A DNA stretch of 58,687 bases from a virus, in IMG/VR virus record IMGVR_UViG_3300021957_000041, positions 1 through 58,687 of that record; one strand, given 5' to 3'. A program made the position numbers and the translations under genes. The notes under the pieces were generated by a model, which did no database searches, was not told the origin of the DNA, and worked only from the letters and a program-made list of their open reading frames with translations. Of this stretch, positions 33,468 to 42,918 are shown one piece after another (position 1 is the first letter of the stretch; every line of letters starts with the position of its first letter).

Positions 33468-36257
33468 TTATCCAAAAGATGCACCAGTTGCTTGTACGTT
33501 GAAATCAAGTATGATGAATTCTACCGCACGTGCTGGTTGCAAGAAGATTTGTCCGTAAAGAATATTTCTGTCAATCAAGTCAGGAGTATTGTTTGATTCG
33601 TCCATGATAACATTGAACGCATACAAACCTTGTCTTTGTTGAACACCTTCTAAGTATGGATTAACGATACCCAAGAACTTATTACGAGTAGCAGCCGTAT
33701 TTTGTTCGAATAACAAATAACGTGATGTACTTGCAATAAACTTCTTAAGAGTAATCAAGAGACGTCTAACATTGATTCTGTCAAGTGCAGATGCTCTTCT
33801 TTGAAGTGTCTTTTGACCGAATGCTACGATACCTTGACCAGGGAATTGAGCAATAGGATTAACCTTACCTTCATAGAGAGTATCTCTTTCTGCAAATGTA
33901 AGACGATCCATTACACTAACTGCACCTTCAAGACCCCCACGATTTAAACCGGCAGGAGCAAACCACTCAGCAGCGGTTTTATCATTGGCGGCATAAACTG
34001 CTGGCATAACTGCACTTGGTGGGAATACTTGCAACGCATTAGTAGCAGGATCAATAATCTTAACCCAAGGATAATATGTTGCGGCGTAATTACTATCAAT
34101 TGTAGATGCCATTGTTACTGCTTCATCAACAAGTCCAGGTTGACCAAGTGCTTGAACACAATCAAGAATGTAGAAACAATCTTCACGAGTTTCACATAAG
34201 TCAACACCCATGTTGATAACACTTCTGTGTAAGTCTAGTGAAAGACCAGGTGTTACGAGAAGGTTGATATCGAATTCATCTTGGTTACTAAGTGCTTTAA
34301 ATGCTCTTTCGTATGACTGAGTACCAGTACTGAAACGTTTACTACAATCCATACCTTGAACATTGTCAGAACGAATGTCTTCACCTAACATAACAGGAAG
34401 AACAGGAGAATCTCCGTCTTCACCACCTTGGAAACCAACCAAGAATCTACGATGTCCACGTGCGTCTGATTCAGCATTAGCACTTGATGGAACAGTTGGA
34501 ATTGGTTCAAAAGTTTCTGTTGTAAGAATTCCATCAATATCAATTGTGATTGTACCAGGTTGATCCATAAAGAAACCTTGTCCGGCGGAACCAGGTAATG
34601 TATCAGGATCATTTGGATCACCAGGAATTGGTGAAAACAACTCACGGGTATCTTTACTCCACTCAGGAAGTTTGATAACTCCGTCTGGGGAAGTTTCATT
34701 GAAAACTGCTCCACAGAAGTATCTTTTAGGAACACGTGAATATTGAGAAGCATACGAGTATTGTGGTTCTGGTAAATCTATACCACCACCAAATGGACAT
34801 TGATATGCTTGGTGACCATATGGCATTGATTGTGTTGGTGCTACACTTTGCTTTGGCAATTCAACACGAATCCAATCACTTCCATTTGGATAGTCACCAC
34901 GTTCAATAACTTTACCCATTTCATTGATGTATGTAAAACGATCACCGAGAATACGAGGAAGATATCTTGCGTTCAATGGATCAAGTGTTACATCTCTAAA
35001 TTCTTCAATAACATCTTGAGTTTTGTCGTCATCATTAAAACCACGAACTACAACACTAAATGTACCATACTCAGTACCATCAAGAGTTCCAGGTGTTTTA
35101 ACATTGTAAATACCAACTTTAATTTCACGGTTAGCAGATTGACCATAACTACGAGTATGAAATCTAAACAACTCATAACGTGAACCACTGATTTCTTGTG
35201 ACATAATCCAAGGTGTAGTAGCAGGACGACAAGCGTGTGCTCCTTTTCCTGCTCCGTCGAATGGAGGATATGCATAATCAGAATCTTGATAATTTACAAT
35301 TCCATCTCCATCAGCATCACCCAATTGATGTGAGAAGTTTAAGAATTTACTATCAACTTCAATTGAGATTTGGTATTTTGCACTATGATTCCAAATCAAA
35401 TCATAAATTAAATTTTGTGTACTTTCAAAGTATGATGTAAAATAAGCAGGTTTTACATTTCTTTGAGGTGCACGACCAAAAATGTTTTGCAAACTATTTG
35501 GTGAACTTGGATCAATGCTGAAATTAAATGTTCCCAAATCAGTTGGTGCTAACACATTATTACCACTTGCACTATCTTGCTCATTGAATACTTGTCTTAA
35601 AACTAATTGTCCAGATAAATTATCTTCGTCTACATCGAGGTAAGAAACTTTGTTTCCATCTGCATCATTTAAGTATGAACCATAAAATCCGATACTTGTT
35701 TGACGTGGAGATGCTAAATCAGTTTTGAGAATCAATGATCCATCTTCATTCTTTTCTTTTAAAGTATTTGCCAAAATACCGATGATTGCTTCTTGTGGAA
35801 CATCACCAACTGCAACTTCACCTTCATTAAGGATGTTATTTTTCTTTTCTCTTTGTCTAACACCTTCTGCTTTATCTTCGTCTTTATCAGACTGAATAAG
35901 TTCTTGAATTTCTGCGTCTGTTAAATAATCGTTATCTAAACTTCCTGATACATAACTTGCTTTAATCGCAAGAGCATTTTCGTTGTACCAACCTTCAAGA
36001 GCACCAGTTCTTACGATTGTGACTACTCCTTGTTGAAGAAGATATTCACGTGCGGTGTATGGTTGGTAATATATACCTTGAGGTACACCGAAAAGTGCCT
36101 CTAATTGATTAATGCTAGTTACAATAGTTGGTGAGAATGCGGGACCTTTTGTGAAAGGGCCTACAATCGCACCACCAATTGCACCAATTCCTTCTACCAA
36201 GAATGATGAATCGATTTCATTGGTGAAAACTGCCGGACTTACTATACGTTCTGCCAT
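33468..36257 (-). CDS. 18: Tail sheath protein, gp18 family
   Basis: Contractile sheath subunit. N-terminus MAERIVSPAVFTNEIDSSFL and IGAIGGAIVGPFTKGPAFSP are classic sheath openings, with QLEALFGVPQ and YTAREYLLQQG following. The C-terminal domain (AQFPGQGIVAFGQKTLQRRA, LDRINVRRLLITLKKFIAST, FLQPARAVEFIILDFNVQAT) is the conserved sheath core. At 929 aa it is larger than T4 gp18 (659 aa); the extra length lies in the middle, where surface-exposed domains are inserted in sheath proteins. Strong ribosome site (AGGAG, 9-10 nt before the ATG), promoter box 54 nt upstream, terminator downstream. Confidence 0.94.
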   Translation of the reverse strand: MAERIVSPAVFTNEIDSSFLVEGIGAIGGAIVGPFTKGPAFSPTIVTSINQLEALFGVPQGIYYQPYTAREYLLQQGVVTIVRTGALEGWYNENALAIKASYVSGSLDNDYLTDAEIQELIQSDKDEDKAEGVRQREKKNNILNEGEVAVGDVPQEAIIGILANTLKEKNEDGSLILKTDLASPRQTSIGFYGSYLNDADGNKVSYLDVDEDNLSGQLVLRQVFNEQDSASGNNVLAPTDLGTFNFSIDPSSPNSLQNIFGRAPQRNVKPAYFTSYFESTQNLIYDLIWNHSAKYQISIEVDSKFLNFSHQLGDADGDGIVNYQDSDYAYPPFDGAGKGAHACRPATTPWIMSQEISGSRYELFRFHTRSYGQSANREIKVGIYNVKTPGTLDGTEYGTFSVVVRGFNDDDKTQDVIEEFRDVTLDPLNARYLPRILGDRFTYINEMGKVIERGDYPNGSDWIRVELPKQSVAPTQSMPYGHQAYQCPFGGGIDLPEPQYSYASQYSRVPKRYFCGAVFNETSPDGVIKLPEWSKDTRELFSPIPGDPNDPDTLPGSAGQGFFMDQPGTITIDIDGILTTETFEPIPTVPSSANAESDARGHRRFLVGFQGGEDGDSPVLPVMLGEDIRSDNVQGMDCSKRFSTGTQSYERAFKALSNQDEFDINLLVTPGLSLDLHRSVINMGVDLCETREDCFYILDCVQALGQPGLVDEAVTMASTIDSNYAATYYPWVKIIDPATNALQVFPPSAVMPAVYAANDKTAAEWFAPAGLNRGGLEGAVSVMDRLTFAERDTLYEGKVNPIAQFPGQGIVAFGQKTLQRRASALDRINVRRLLITLKKFIASTSRYLLFEQNTAATRNKFLGIVNPYLEGVQQRQGLYAFNVIMDESNNTPDLIDRNILYGQIFLQPARAVEFIILDFNVQATGASFG

Positions 36258-36310
36258 CTTTGGGTTTCTCCTATATTGAGTTGTTAATGGTTAAAATGTG
36301 AAACTTTAAA

Positions 36311-36321
36311 AATAAATATAC
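36311..36321 (-). promoter_or_regulatory. Late-type promoter box upstream of gp18
   Basis: Exact TATATTTAT (plus 36312-36320), 54 nt before the sheath ATG. Confidence 0.5.
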
Positions 36322-36357
36322 GCAAAAAATTCCAAAATTAAATATTTATCTAAAATA

Positions 36358-36636
36358 CTAACTTTTAAGATAAATTCCAGAAGAAATATCCAAATCCCCC
36401 GCACCGTACTTCTTAGTTAGTCTATCCGAGAAAATTTTCTCTTTGTTTTTAAAGTGAGCAAGTGATTCTTTATATTTTTTCTTGGTATTTTTTAATGACT
36501 TTAATTCTTCTTTTAAACTAACTTCGTTTACTAGAAGTTCACCCATTGATAATAGCAAAGTTTGATATTCTGCATTTAGTTCGACTAATTCAGATTTTTC
36601 GTCATCGGTAATTTTACATTGATTATTATTTTCCAT
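36358..36636 (-). CDS. Small coiled-coil protein upstream of the sheath
   Basis: 92 aa beginning MENNNQCKITDDEKSELVEL. Heptad-like Leu/Glu/Lys spacing from about residue 15 to 70 (VELNAEYQTLLLSMGELLVN, LKEELKSLKNTKKKYK) predicts one long coiled coil. The function is not recognisable; it lies between gp15 and gp18 and may be a tail assembly factor. The adjacent upstream gap of about 40 nt is AT rich without a clear box, so it is probably read through from gp15. Confidence 0.7.
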   Translation of the reverse strand: MENNNQCKITDDEKSELVELNAEYQTLLLSMGELLVNEVSLKEELKSLKNTKKKYKESLAHFKNKEKIFSDRLTKKYGAGDLDISSGIYLKS

Positions 36637-36678
36637 AATTTATAGTATCAAATAAATTACACTAATTCAATTAAAATA

Positions 36679-37926
36679 TTAAATAAATTCTATTATTATT
36701 GTACCCATTTCTTGCTGAGTAGTTATATTAAAAACTTTACCATTTTCATGTTCTATTGTATGAGTTTCGTTTGGTAACAATCCAATTTCATTTGTTCCCA
36801 CATCCCATAATATAGAATTCGTTAATTCATTTATATAAATTGGATAATTTCTTCCTTCTATGTTTATTACATATTCTTCAACATCGTTCCAAATTCTTAT
36901 TATAAATTTATTAGAATCTTGATGTCGTAGATATACTTTTTTTGTTTTTCTATTTAATAAAAGTTGTTTCTCAAATGTATTTTGTTTTGCCTTGTGAGAA
37001 ATTTCTAACTCTCGTTGCGTACTTTCCGTTTTATTATCCAATGAGTTTATACTTTCTATTTCAGTTCCCCATAATACTTTTCTTGTACTTAATCCTCTTT
37101 GTACATTTGTTTTATTGTTAAATACCAATGGAAGTAAATAAGCATTTACAGTTAATGTAAATGTTGAATTAACTGATCTATCGTCATCACTTGGAACTTC
37201 AACTGAGTTTGAAAATGAATCTATATTCGAACGGAACTTAAATCGGGTAGGATCACCCCAATAATCATTATCAGCAAAACTTATAGTTTCAATTAATTGA
37301 TTCATTTGCTGAACATATTCGGTGTTCATTGTAAACTCATATGTTAAAACTACATGATCGGGAAATGTAACATTATGCACCTCGTGTAATGGTTGTGCTT
37401 GATTAAGTAAACTTAGTCTATCGTATGTGTTTTTGCTACTAAATTTTTTAACAAATGGAGTTGTTAAGTATCTATTGAATGTAACAAATGTATCATCCTT
37501 TGCTACACCAGTTCGTGTAAAAATTATTACAGGCCTTTGTAACTGACCTTTGTCATCACGATATCTACCATCACTTTGAATTGAACTCCATCTTTCAGGA
37601 GAAGCATGACGAACAGGTACACTTACTTTTGTATTGTTTGTATCTGTTACAGATGGATTTATTACTTTTGTAAAATATTCATAAATAATATTATCAATGT
37701 CAACCAATGTAATTGCATAATTACCAAATGTTTTAACATCATCTCCCCATCTCAATTTTTCCGCACGATTATCAGAATATAAAGCATGATCAGACTTTTT
37801 AAGATTAGACATATTGGGATCATTGGAAACATTAGGAACGTCTTTACTTAAATCTACAGTAAATTCTTTGTCAGTTTTATGATTCCGCAAAGTAATAAAA
37901 GGATTATTTACATCAGCATAGTCCAT
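36679..37926 (-). CDS. 15: Tail sheath stabiliser / tail terminator, gp15-like
   Basis: Caps the tail tube and sheath and joins tail to neck. The 415-aa protein contains VSVPVRHASPERWSSIQSD, RPVIIFTRTGVAKDD and DHVVLTYEFTMNTEYVQQMN. It also has ADNDYWGDPTRFKFRSNIDS and STFTLTVNAYLLPLVFN. This matches, block by block, the T4 gp15 pattern: a VPITYAS-like strand, the predicted PRINLHL-like strand, the YELSIFTRYEDDM helix and the WSLTFEVNGWMYPPV strand. It is longer than T4 gp15 (272 aa) because of a polar C-terminal part. ATG directly follows the gp14 stop (TAAATG). Order gp13-gp14-gp15 is as in T4. Confidence 0.72.
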   Translation of the reverse strand: MDYADVNNPFITLRNHKTDKEFTVDLSKDVPNVSNDPNMSNLKKSDHALYSDNRAEKLRWGDDVKTFGNYAITLVDIDNIIYEYFTKVINPSVTDTNNTKVSVPVRHASPERWSSIQSDGRYRDDKGQLQRPVIIFTRTGVAKDDTFVTFNRYLTTPFVKKFSSKNTYDRLSLLNQAQPLHEVHNVTFPDHVVLTYEFTMNTEYVQQMNQLIETISFADNDYWGDPTRFKFRSNIDSFSNSVEVPSDDDRSVNSTFTLTVNAYLLPLVFNNKTNVQRGLSTRKVLWGTEIESINSLDNKTESTQRELEISHKAKQNTFEKQLLLNRKTKKVYLRHQDSNKFIIRIWNDVEEYVINIEGRNYPIYINELTNSILWDVGTNEIGLLPNETHTIEHENGKVFNITTQQEMGTIIIEFI

Positions 37927-38394
37927 TTATTGAGTCCTCGGTAAAATATTCAATTTACTTTTACGTGTCATATGTGCATTACAAAGTAAACTATAATTCT
38001 TTTCTGGTTGACCACCTAAAAATTGATTTTCAACAATATTGGAAATTTCAAAGAAAGCATTTTCCCACATCACAATGTCACCAATTTCAGGATACAAATC
38101 TTTATTTTCACATAACTTTTGATGAAATCTAAATATAGTACCTTTCTTCACATCTGGTCCAAATCCTTCATAACTTGTTGTTTGAGGATCAGATTCTACT
38201 AAGCATGATGTTTCTATACCAGGATAATAAACTTTATCCATTGCTTCTCCATAGATAGTAGACTTGGTCTGACTTGGATTTATTTTATATACAACGATTA
38301 TTTGTTCTATAATATTCAGCATCAATTCACCGTTTAAACTATTCATAAAACGGACATCTCTTCGTGAATAGTATCTACCCTTTGACCTTTCCAT
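37927..38394 (-). CDS. 14: Neck protein, gp14-like
   Basis: Head completion/neck component between gp13 and gp15. The 155-aa protein begins MERSKGRYYSRRDVRFMNSL. Its second half, DIVMWENAFFEISNIVENQF and KNYSLLCNAHMTRKSKLNIL, resembles the gp14 C-terminal region of T4-like phages as I recall it (a VENQ...NYS...HxTR pattern). T4 gp14 is 256 aa, so this is a short version. Its ATG overlaps the gp13 stop by one base and its stop touches the gp15 start, so the three neck genes are coupled. The assignment leans on gene order as well as sequence. Confidence 0.65.
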   Translation of the reverse strand: MERSKGRYYSRRDVRFMNSLNGELMLNIIEQIIVVYKINPSQTKSTIYGEAMDKVYYPGIETSCLVESDPQTTSYEGFGPDVKKGTIFRFHQKLCENKDLYPEIGDIVMWENAFFEISNIVENQFLGGQPEKNYSLLCNAHMTRKSKLNILPRTQ

Positions 38395-39839
38395 TATCCT
38401 ATGTATAAAAAGTTTGGTACTTTCTTTAGATTTTCTTGTAAATTATCCGACACTTGATTTAATTGCTCACTTGTCGTACTACGACTTGTTACTTCAAGGT
38501 CTTCTCTTAATTCGGTAATTAAAGTTTCTTTTTCTTGTTGTGCTTCTGCTCTCAACTCAGCACCATCAAGTGATGTCTCTCCTCCAGGAATCGGAATACT
38601 TTGATATTTTGCACGAATTGCCCCAAGAAGTTCTTTACACAACGATAAATAATATTTCATTATCCATCGTTTTCCTACATCGTTAATTGTTCCGAAACTA
38701 TGAAATTCATATGGAGCATTACTTACATCTGTTACATTTGTATCAAGACTTGATGGTGGTAACTTTTGATCACTCAAAACTGCGTCAGACGAATTATTTG
38801 CTGAATTCGTTTGTTCAGTTGTAGAATTTTGAGCACCATCTAGTCCTTTTTGTGTTTCTGTTGCAACTACTTGCTGAGTTGTTTCCTCGGTAACTTGAGT
38901 TTGAGTTTTTGGCATTGTGTTGAATTCATCCGCATCTACATATCCTTGGATGGCTGCTAAATCTCTTTCTCGTTTATACACATAATCAAACCATAAAGTA
39001 AAATCTTTTTGTGGAACAGGAAGTAAGGTCAATTTATTATTAATAACCTCAAATCCATATGCACTTCTTCTCACTTGTTCATTAAACTCAATTGCTTGTA
39101 AACGCATTAAATCTTCATTAACAGGACGAAGTAAAAATTGAGTTCCTATTGGTGACATTCCATTCCAATTAAATTCACTTAGCAAATTAGAAAATGACAT
39201 ACCAGAGTTTGCCATTGGATCATATATTTTATTCATCGCAGGGGGAGGATGATGCCATATTCTTTTAACTTCAATTCTTTCTAATTTCTTTTCACCTGTT
39301 TTTGGACAAATGTAATACTGATTAAATAATCCTTGCAAATCATAAGTTTGTACTCCTGCTTTTACTTTCAAACTTGCTTTTCTCCAATCTACATTACCAC
39401 CAACTCCAACTTCTGCACCATATGCTTCCGACAATTTTAAATAAAATGGAAGTGGTTGTGTATTCATTACAGTTGTGGTCAAATTAACACTTGTGGAAGT
39501 TCCTTTTAAACTATATAAATTTTGTTTAATTGAGAATTGATTTACTTGTGAACTATATTCTGTTATTGCCTCTTCAAAACACGCATAAAATTGAACATCA
39601 ATCATTTCCACATCTACGATAGGAAATCCAAGGCGTTTCGCAGCCCAATCGGCAGCCCTTGGAGCAAATCCAACAAACGCAGGATCAGCATCAAAAAAAC
39701 CGAAAGGAGTTTTACCTATTGGTGAACTAAGTTTTCCATCCCATCTTACTCGTTCTAGTTCAACATTTTCAATTTGTTCGGTTTCTTGTACTTCTTCTAC
39801 ATTCTCTTCAGCATTCTCTTCAATGTTCTCGTCGTCCAT
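38394..39839 (-). CDS. 13: Neck protein, gp13-like
   Basis: Forms the neck on top of the portal after packaging. The 481-aa protein has an acidic first 30 residues, then TPFGFFDADPAFVGFAPRAA, MIDVQFYACFEEAITEYSSQVN and RIWHHPPPAMNKIYDP. FTLWFDYVYKRERDL completes a set typical of T4-like gp13. A Gln/Thr/Asn-rich linker (about 305-360) separates it from a helical C-terminal part (RWIMKYYLSLCKELLGAIRA). Larger than T4 gp13 (309 aa). The promoter box ends 4 nt before the ATG and there is no Shine-Dalgarno sequence. Confidence 0.82.
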   Translation of the reverse strand: MDDENIEENAEENVEEVQETEQIENVELERVRWDGKLSSPIGKTPFGFFDADPAFVGFAPRAADWAAKRLGFPIVDVEMIDVQFYACFEEAITEYSSQVNQFSIKQNLYSLKGTSTSVNLTTTVMNTQPLPFYLKLSEAYGAEVGVGGNVDWRKASLKVKAGVQTYDLQGLFNQYYICPKTGEKKLERIEVKRIWHHPPPAMNKIYDPMANSGMSFSNLLSEFNWNGMSPIGTQFLLRPVNEDLMRLQAIEFNEQVRRSAYGFEVINNKLTLLPVPQKDFTLWFDYVYKRERDLAAIQGYVDADEFNTMPKTQTQVTEETTQQVVATETQKGLDGAQNSTTEQTNSANNSSDAVLSDQKLPPSSLDTNVTDVSNAPYEFHSFGTINDVGKRWIMKYYLSLCKELLGAIRAKYQSIPIPGGETSLDGAELRAEAQQEKETLITELREDLEVTSRSTTSEQLNQVSDNLQENLKKVPNFLYIG

Positions 39840-39842
39840 GTC

Positions 39843-39853
39843 TATAAATATAC
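39843..39853 (-). promoter_or_regulatory. Late-type promoter box abutting gp13
   Basis: Coding strand GTATATTTATA, exact nonamer at plus 39844-39852, 4 nt before the ATG; the closest spacing in the window. Confidence 0.55.
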
Positions 39854-39881
39854 ACTAATTATAGTAATCGTTATAAAATAA

Positions 39882-39907
39882 AAGAGGGGTTCAAAAGAAC
39901 CCCTCTT
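39882..39907. terminator. Rho-independent terminator after the major capsid gene
   Basis: 11-bp perfect stem AAGAGGGGTTC / GAACCCCTCTT (39882-39892 with 39897-39907), AAAA loop, followed on the coding strand by TTTATTTTAT. The strongest hairpin in the window, suited to an abundant capsid mRNA. Confidence 0.92.
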
Positions 39908-39932
39908 AAATTTTGTGTTATCCCTAACAGAA

Positions 39933-41405
39933 TTATAAATCTTCTGTACCGGAAACAGAGATTTTTCCGTAGAATTCAGGACGAACCATCTTCTTAGCAT
40001 AACGAGTCATTACTCCACGACGTGGTGTGAAGTTAACTGGATCGTATACCAAAGGAGTTTGGATCAACGGAATGTACGGAGCATAAACTGCACCTGTTTC
40101 AAGGAAGTTTGTTCCACGGAATCCGATAAGAACGTCACCACTTGTCATGTATGGGTTCTTATAGACTTGGAAACGATTGTTCAATGCACCAACCTTGGTA
40201 ACACCCATTGCGAACTGAGACTGATTTCCGTCTGTGTCAGCTGCGTATCCTGGGATACTTTCAAGAACGGTAGCAACTTGTGGAGAACAAACCAAGAAGT
40301 TTGCACCACCACGAAGAGTCAATTGATGAATTGTGTTACTCACCTTTTGAATCTTTGTACCGAGACGTTGGAAGTATGTTCCTTGTGTGTCTCCGTCTCC
40401 ACCAAAACCACCTGCTGGTGTTGCGTCAAAGTCACCTCCGTTTGTGTGTGCGTTAACGATAAGCATATCGAGAATTTCCAAATCAATTTCCATTGAAACG
40501 TACTCAGAAAGAAGAGAAGTCAATTCTGCTTCTGCATCAATACTATGATATGCGTTAAGGTCTTGTGCCAACTCTGGTGTCCAAACTGCTTTCAACTTAC
40601 GTGTCTTTGCAACGATTGGTTCACTTTTGAGTTCCAAGTTAACTTCTGGAATACCGACATCCTTTTGAAGACCTGTGTCAGCTGCGTCAGTAGAGTCACC
40701 GAGATTATCTTCAAAGTCACCACGATTTTCAGCAACAGTTTGAACATGATATGCAAGATCGGCTGCACCGTCAACTGCGGTTGTAAGTGCGTCAGAACCT
40801 GATACACCTGTTACAACTGCTGGATCACCGTTTGAGTCAACTGCATCAAGACTGAATGCACGTACACCTTCTGCGTCTGCACCTGTTGGAAGTGCGAACT
40901 TACCAGATGCGACTGTTACGGAAACAGACTTGTCGTTGATTGAGTAACCATGACGTCCTGCTCCGTATAGACCACCTTCTGCTTTGTCGGTTGAACCGAG
41001 TTTTGCGTTTGATGTTCCACCGAAAAGACTTCCGTCTTTTCCTTGAAGTGATTGATTTGTTCCATACTTAAAGTCTAAGTAGAAAATCAATCCGGATGGA
41101 AGATTCATTGGTTGAACCGAAACAAATTCCTTTGATGCGATTTCTGCAAACACACGACGTACCAAAGGAAGTGCTACTCCACTCCATTCTTCGTTACCTC
41201 CACCTGTACCGGTGCGTGATGATTCATCGATCAACTGCTTTGCTTGGTTTTCTAAAAGAATGGACATACCACTCTTTTCGGTATCAGTTGTGATACCTTC
41301 TAAAAGTCCAGTTTTTTCCCACTTAGAGACAAGACCACGAGTTTCCTGCATGAGTCTAGCTTGAGGATTCTGACTTTCACTTAACAATTTACTAATTTCG
41401 CTCAT
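39933..41405 (-). CDS. 23: Major capsid protein precursor, gp23 family
   Basis: Main shell protein. The 490-aa protein begins MSEISKLLSESQNPQARLMQ with the gp23 delta-like propeptide, then WSGVALPLVRRVFAEIASKE and VQPMNLPSGLIFYLDFKYGT, which are diagnostic for gp23. The expected prohead-protease cut is after Glu61 in KQLIDE/SSRTG, an Ile-x-Glu site. Near the end, YKNPYMTSGDVLIGFRGTNF and MTRYAKKMVRPEFYGKISV complete the pattern. T4 gp23 is 521 aa. Ribosome site AAGGAAA is about 9 nt upstream. No separate gp24 vertex paralogue is visible here. Confidence 0.95.
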   Translation of the reverse strand: MSEISKLLSESQNPQARLMQETRGLVSKWEKTGLLEGITTDTEKSGMSILLENQAKQLIDESSRTGTGGGNEEWSGVALPLVRRVFAEIASKEFVSVQPMNLPSGLIFYLDFKYGTNQSLQGKDGSLFGGTSNAKLGSTDKAEGGLYGAGRHGYSINDKSVSVTVASGKFALPTGADAEGVRAFSLDAVDSNGDPAVVTGVSGSDALTTAVDGAADLAYHVQTVAENRGDFEDNLGDSTDAADTGLQKDVGIPEVNLELKSEPIVAKTRKLKAVWTPELAQDLNAYHSIDAEAELTSLLSEYVSMEIDLEILDMLIVNAHTNGGDFDATPAGGFGGDGDTQGTYFQRLGTKIQKVSNTIHQLTLRGGANFLVCSPQVATVLESIPGYAADTDGNQSQFAMGVTKVGALNNRFQVYKNPYMTSGDVLIGFRGTNFLETGAVYAPYIPLIQTPLVYDPVNFTPRRGVMTRYAKKMVRPEFYGKISVSGTEDL

Positions 41406-41439
41406 TGTATATTTTCCTTTTTAATTTGTGATTATTTGA

Positions 41440-42717
41440 TCAAACAATTCCTGCTAGTTTCTTAAAACGATTTGCGAGTTGATCGCCCTCCGTTAAAATC
41501 TGCTTGGATGGTTTTGTTGATTTGATTGCTTTAGATGCCATTCCTTCTGACAATGACTTCTTTTCAGTCTTTGGTGCTTTTGGAGTTTCCTCTTTAACCT
41601 CGACTTGCTGAGAAGTTGTTGTTCTGAAAGATTCACCTAATGTTGCGTAAACGAGTTTTGCTTCACGAACATTCTTCGTAAGGTCAAAACTTTCTACTAC
41701 TTTAAGTTTTTGATCTTCTGTTAATACGTGTGCCTTAAACAATTTGTTTGTGTAAAGCAATTTAGCATTAAGAAGATTAACTTCGTTCAACTTACCACGC
41801 AAATACTTGTAAACTTTGCGGTATTCTTCATTTTCTGTTTGAAGCTTATTGTTTGTTGCCTTTAATTCCTCAATTTCCGAAGATGATTCTTCATCTTCTA
41901 AAGATGACTCTTCTTCAAGTTCCTTAAGAATTTCTTCAAGATTAACTTCTTCATCTTCTTCAGATGAATCATCATCACTATCAGATGCTTCTTCGGACTC
42001 ATTTGTTGGAAACGCAAGTTCTTCATCAGACTCCGTTGCAGTTGGTTCATCAGACTCATCACCAGCATTTGCTTCTTCATCAACGATTTCAATATCAATT
42101 TCTTCGTCAATTTCCGCAACCTTTGGCATTTCGTCATCTTCGTTTCCAACTTCAGCACTTTGAACTTCGGTATCATCTGGTAATTCTTCGTCATCACTAT
42201 CAGCAATGTTTACGTGTTCTTCACCTTTAATACCTAATTCTGATGAATCGGATTGTTCTTCAACCGCCTCGACATCATCTTCTTCGGATTCTTCAGCATC
42301 ACCTTCTTCTTCTTCTGTTGTCAATTCACTTTCAAGTTCTGCGATGATTGAATCTAAGTCAAAAGAATCTTCTTCGATATCTTCTTCGTCTTCAACTTCA
42401 TCTTCAACTTCAACTTCATCTTCAACTGAATCTTCAGCAGGTGCTTCTTCTTCAGCATCTACGACATCAAGTTCGTCTTCAGCTGGTGCTTCCTCTTCGT
42501 CGTCTTCATGGTATGAACCTTCTTCGACTTCATCAGAAACCTCAACTTCATCTTCAGCACTATCTTCTAACTCAACCTCTTCTTCACGAAGTTTCTTGGT
42601 AAGCATACTTTGCAATCTAGGTGCAAATGCTTCTTCAAGAGCAAGGCGTGCGTTAGCAAGTGCAGTTTCACGAACTGCTTTCGCATCAGCAATAGCTTCT
42701 TTTAATAATTTACTCAT
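41440..42717 (-). CDS. 22: Prohead scaffold / core protein, gp22-like
   Basis: Builds the prohead core and is destroyed by the protease. The 425-aa protein starts MSKLLKEAIADAKAVRETAL, followed by an extremely acidic Glu/Asp/Ser stretch (about residues 45-285). The helical gp22-like C-terminal half follows (LNEVNLLNAKLLYTNKLFKA, VVESFDLTKNVREAKLVYAT, TKPSKQILTEGDQLANRFKK). T4 gp22 is 269 aa; the extra length is the acidic insert. Many Leu/Ile/Val-x-Glu sites are present for cleavage into acidic internal peptides. Ribosome site AGGAAA. The leader is about 90 nt from the promoter box at 42812 and contains a hairpin at 740-759 of that block. Confidence 0.85.
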   Translation of the reverse strand: MSKLLKEAIADAKAVRETALANARLALEEAFAPRLQSMLTKKLREEEVELEDSAEDEVEVSDEVEEGSYHEDDEEEAPAEDELDVVDAEEEAPAEDSVEDEVEVEDEVEDEEDIEEDSFDLDSIIAELESELTTEEEEGDAEESEEDDVEAVEEQSDSSELGIKGEEHVNIADSDDEELPDDTEVQSAEVGNEDDEMPKVAEIDEEIDIEIVDEEANAGDESDEPTATESDEELAFPTNESEEASDSDDDSSEEDEEVNLEEILKELEEESSLEDEESSSEIEELKATNNKLQTENEEYRKVYKYLRGKLNEVNLLNAKLLYTNKLFKAHVLTEDQKLKVVESFDLTKNVREAKLVYATLGESFRTTTSQQVEVKEETPKAPKTEKKSLSEGMASKAIKSTKPSKQILTEGDQLANRFKKLAGIV

Positions 42718-42739
42718 GTGTTATGTTTTCCTATTTTTC

Positions 42740-42759
42740 TAAAGTCATTGTGGACTTTA
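42740..42759 (-). promoter_or_regulatory. Leader hairpin of gp22
   Basis: TAAAGTC / GACTTTA, 7-bp stem with a 6-nt loop, about 8 bases upstream of the ribosome site. Could affect translation or mRNA stability of the scaffold; inference only. Confidence 0.35.
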
Positions 42760-42811
42760 ATGTAATCTTGAAACCTTTGTTGTTTCCAATAAATGTGGAA
42801 GCATTTTGATA

Positions 42812-42824
42812 GATAAATATATAC
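42812..42824 (-). promoter_or_regulatory. Late-type promoter box upstream of gp22-gp23
   Basis: Coding strand GTATATATTTATC; exact nonamer at plus 42813-42821, directly after a terminator and 95 nt before the ATG. Confidence 0.5.
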
Positions 42825-42860
42825 TTAAATACAAAAATATTAAAAAAAAGAAATTATTAT

Positions 42861-42893
42861 AAAAAAAAAGAGTGGTAAACCACTCTTTTTTAA
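42861..42893. terminator. Rho-independent terminator between the repeat protein gene and gp22
   Basis: AGAGTGG (42869-42875) pairs with CCACTCT (42880-42886), loop TAAA, with long A run before and T run after; bidirectional. Confidence 0.9.
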
Positions 42894-42918
42894 GTTTTTT
42901 TAAATTATTTTAAAAATA

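Noticed and set aside
42206-42742. Plus-strand 178-aa Ser-rich open frame
   Set aside because: Mirror image of the Glu/Asp-rich scaffold gene on the other strand; Ser-rich composition is the complement of GAA/GAT codons, and no ribosome site precedes it.
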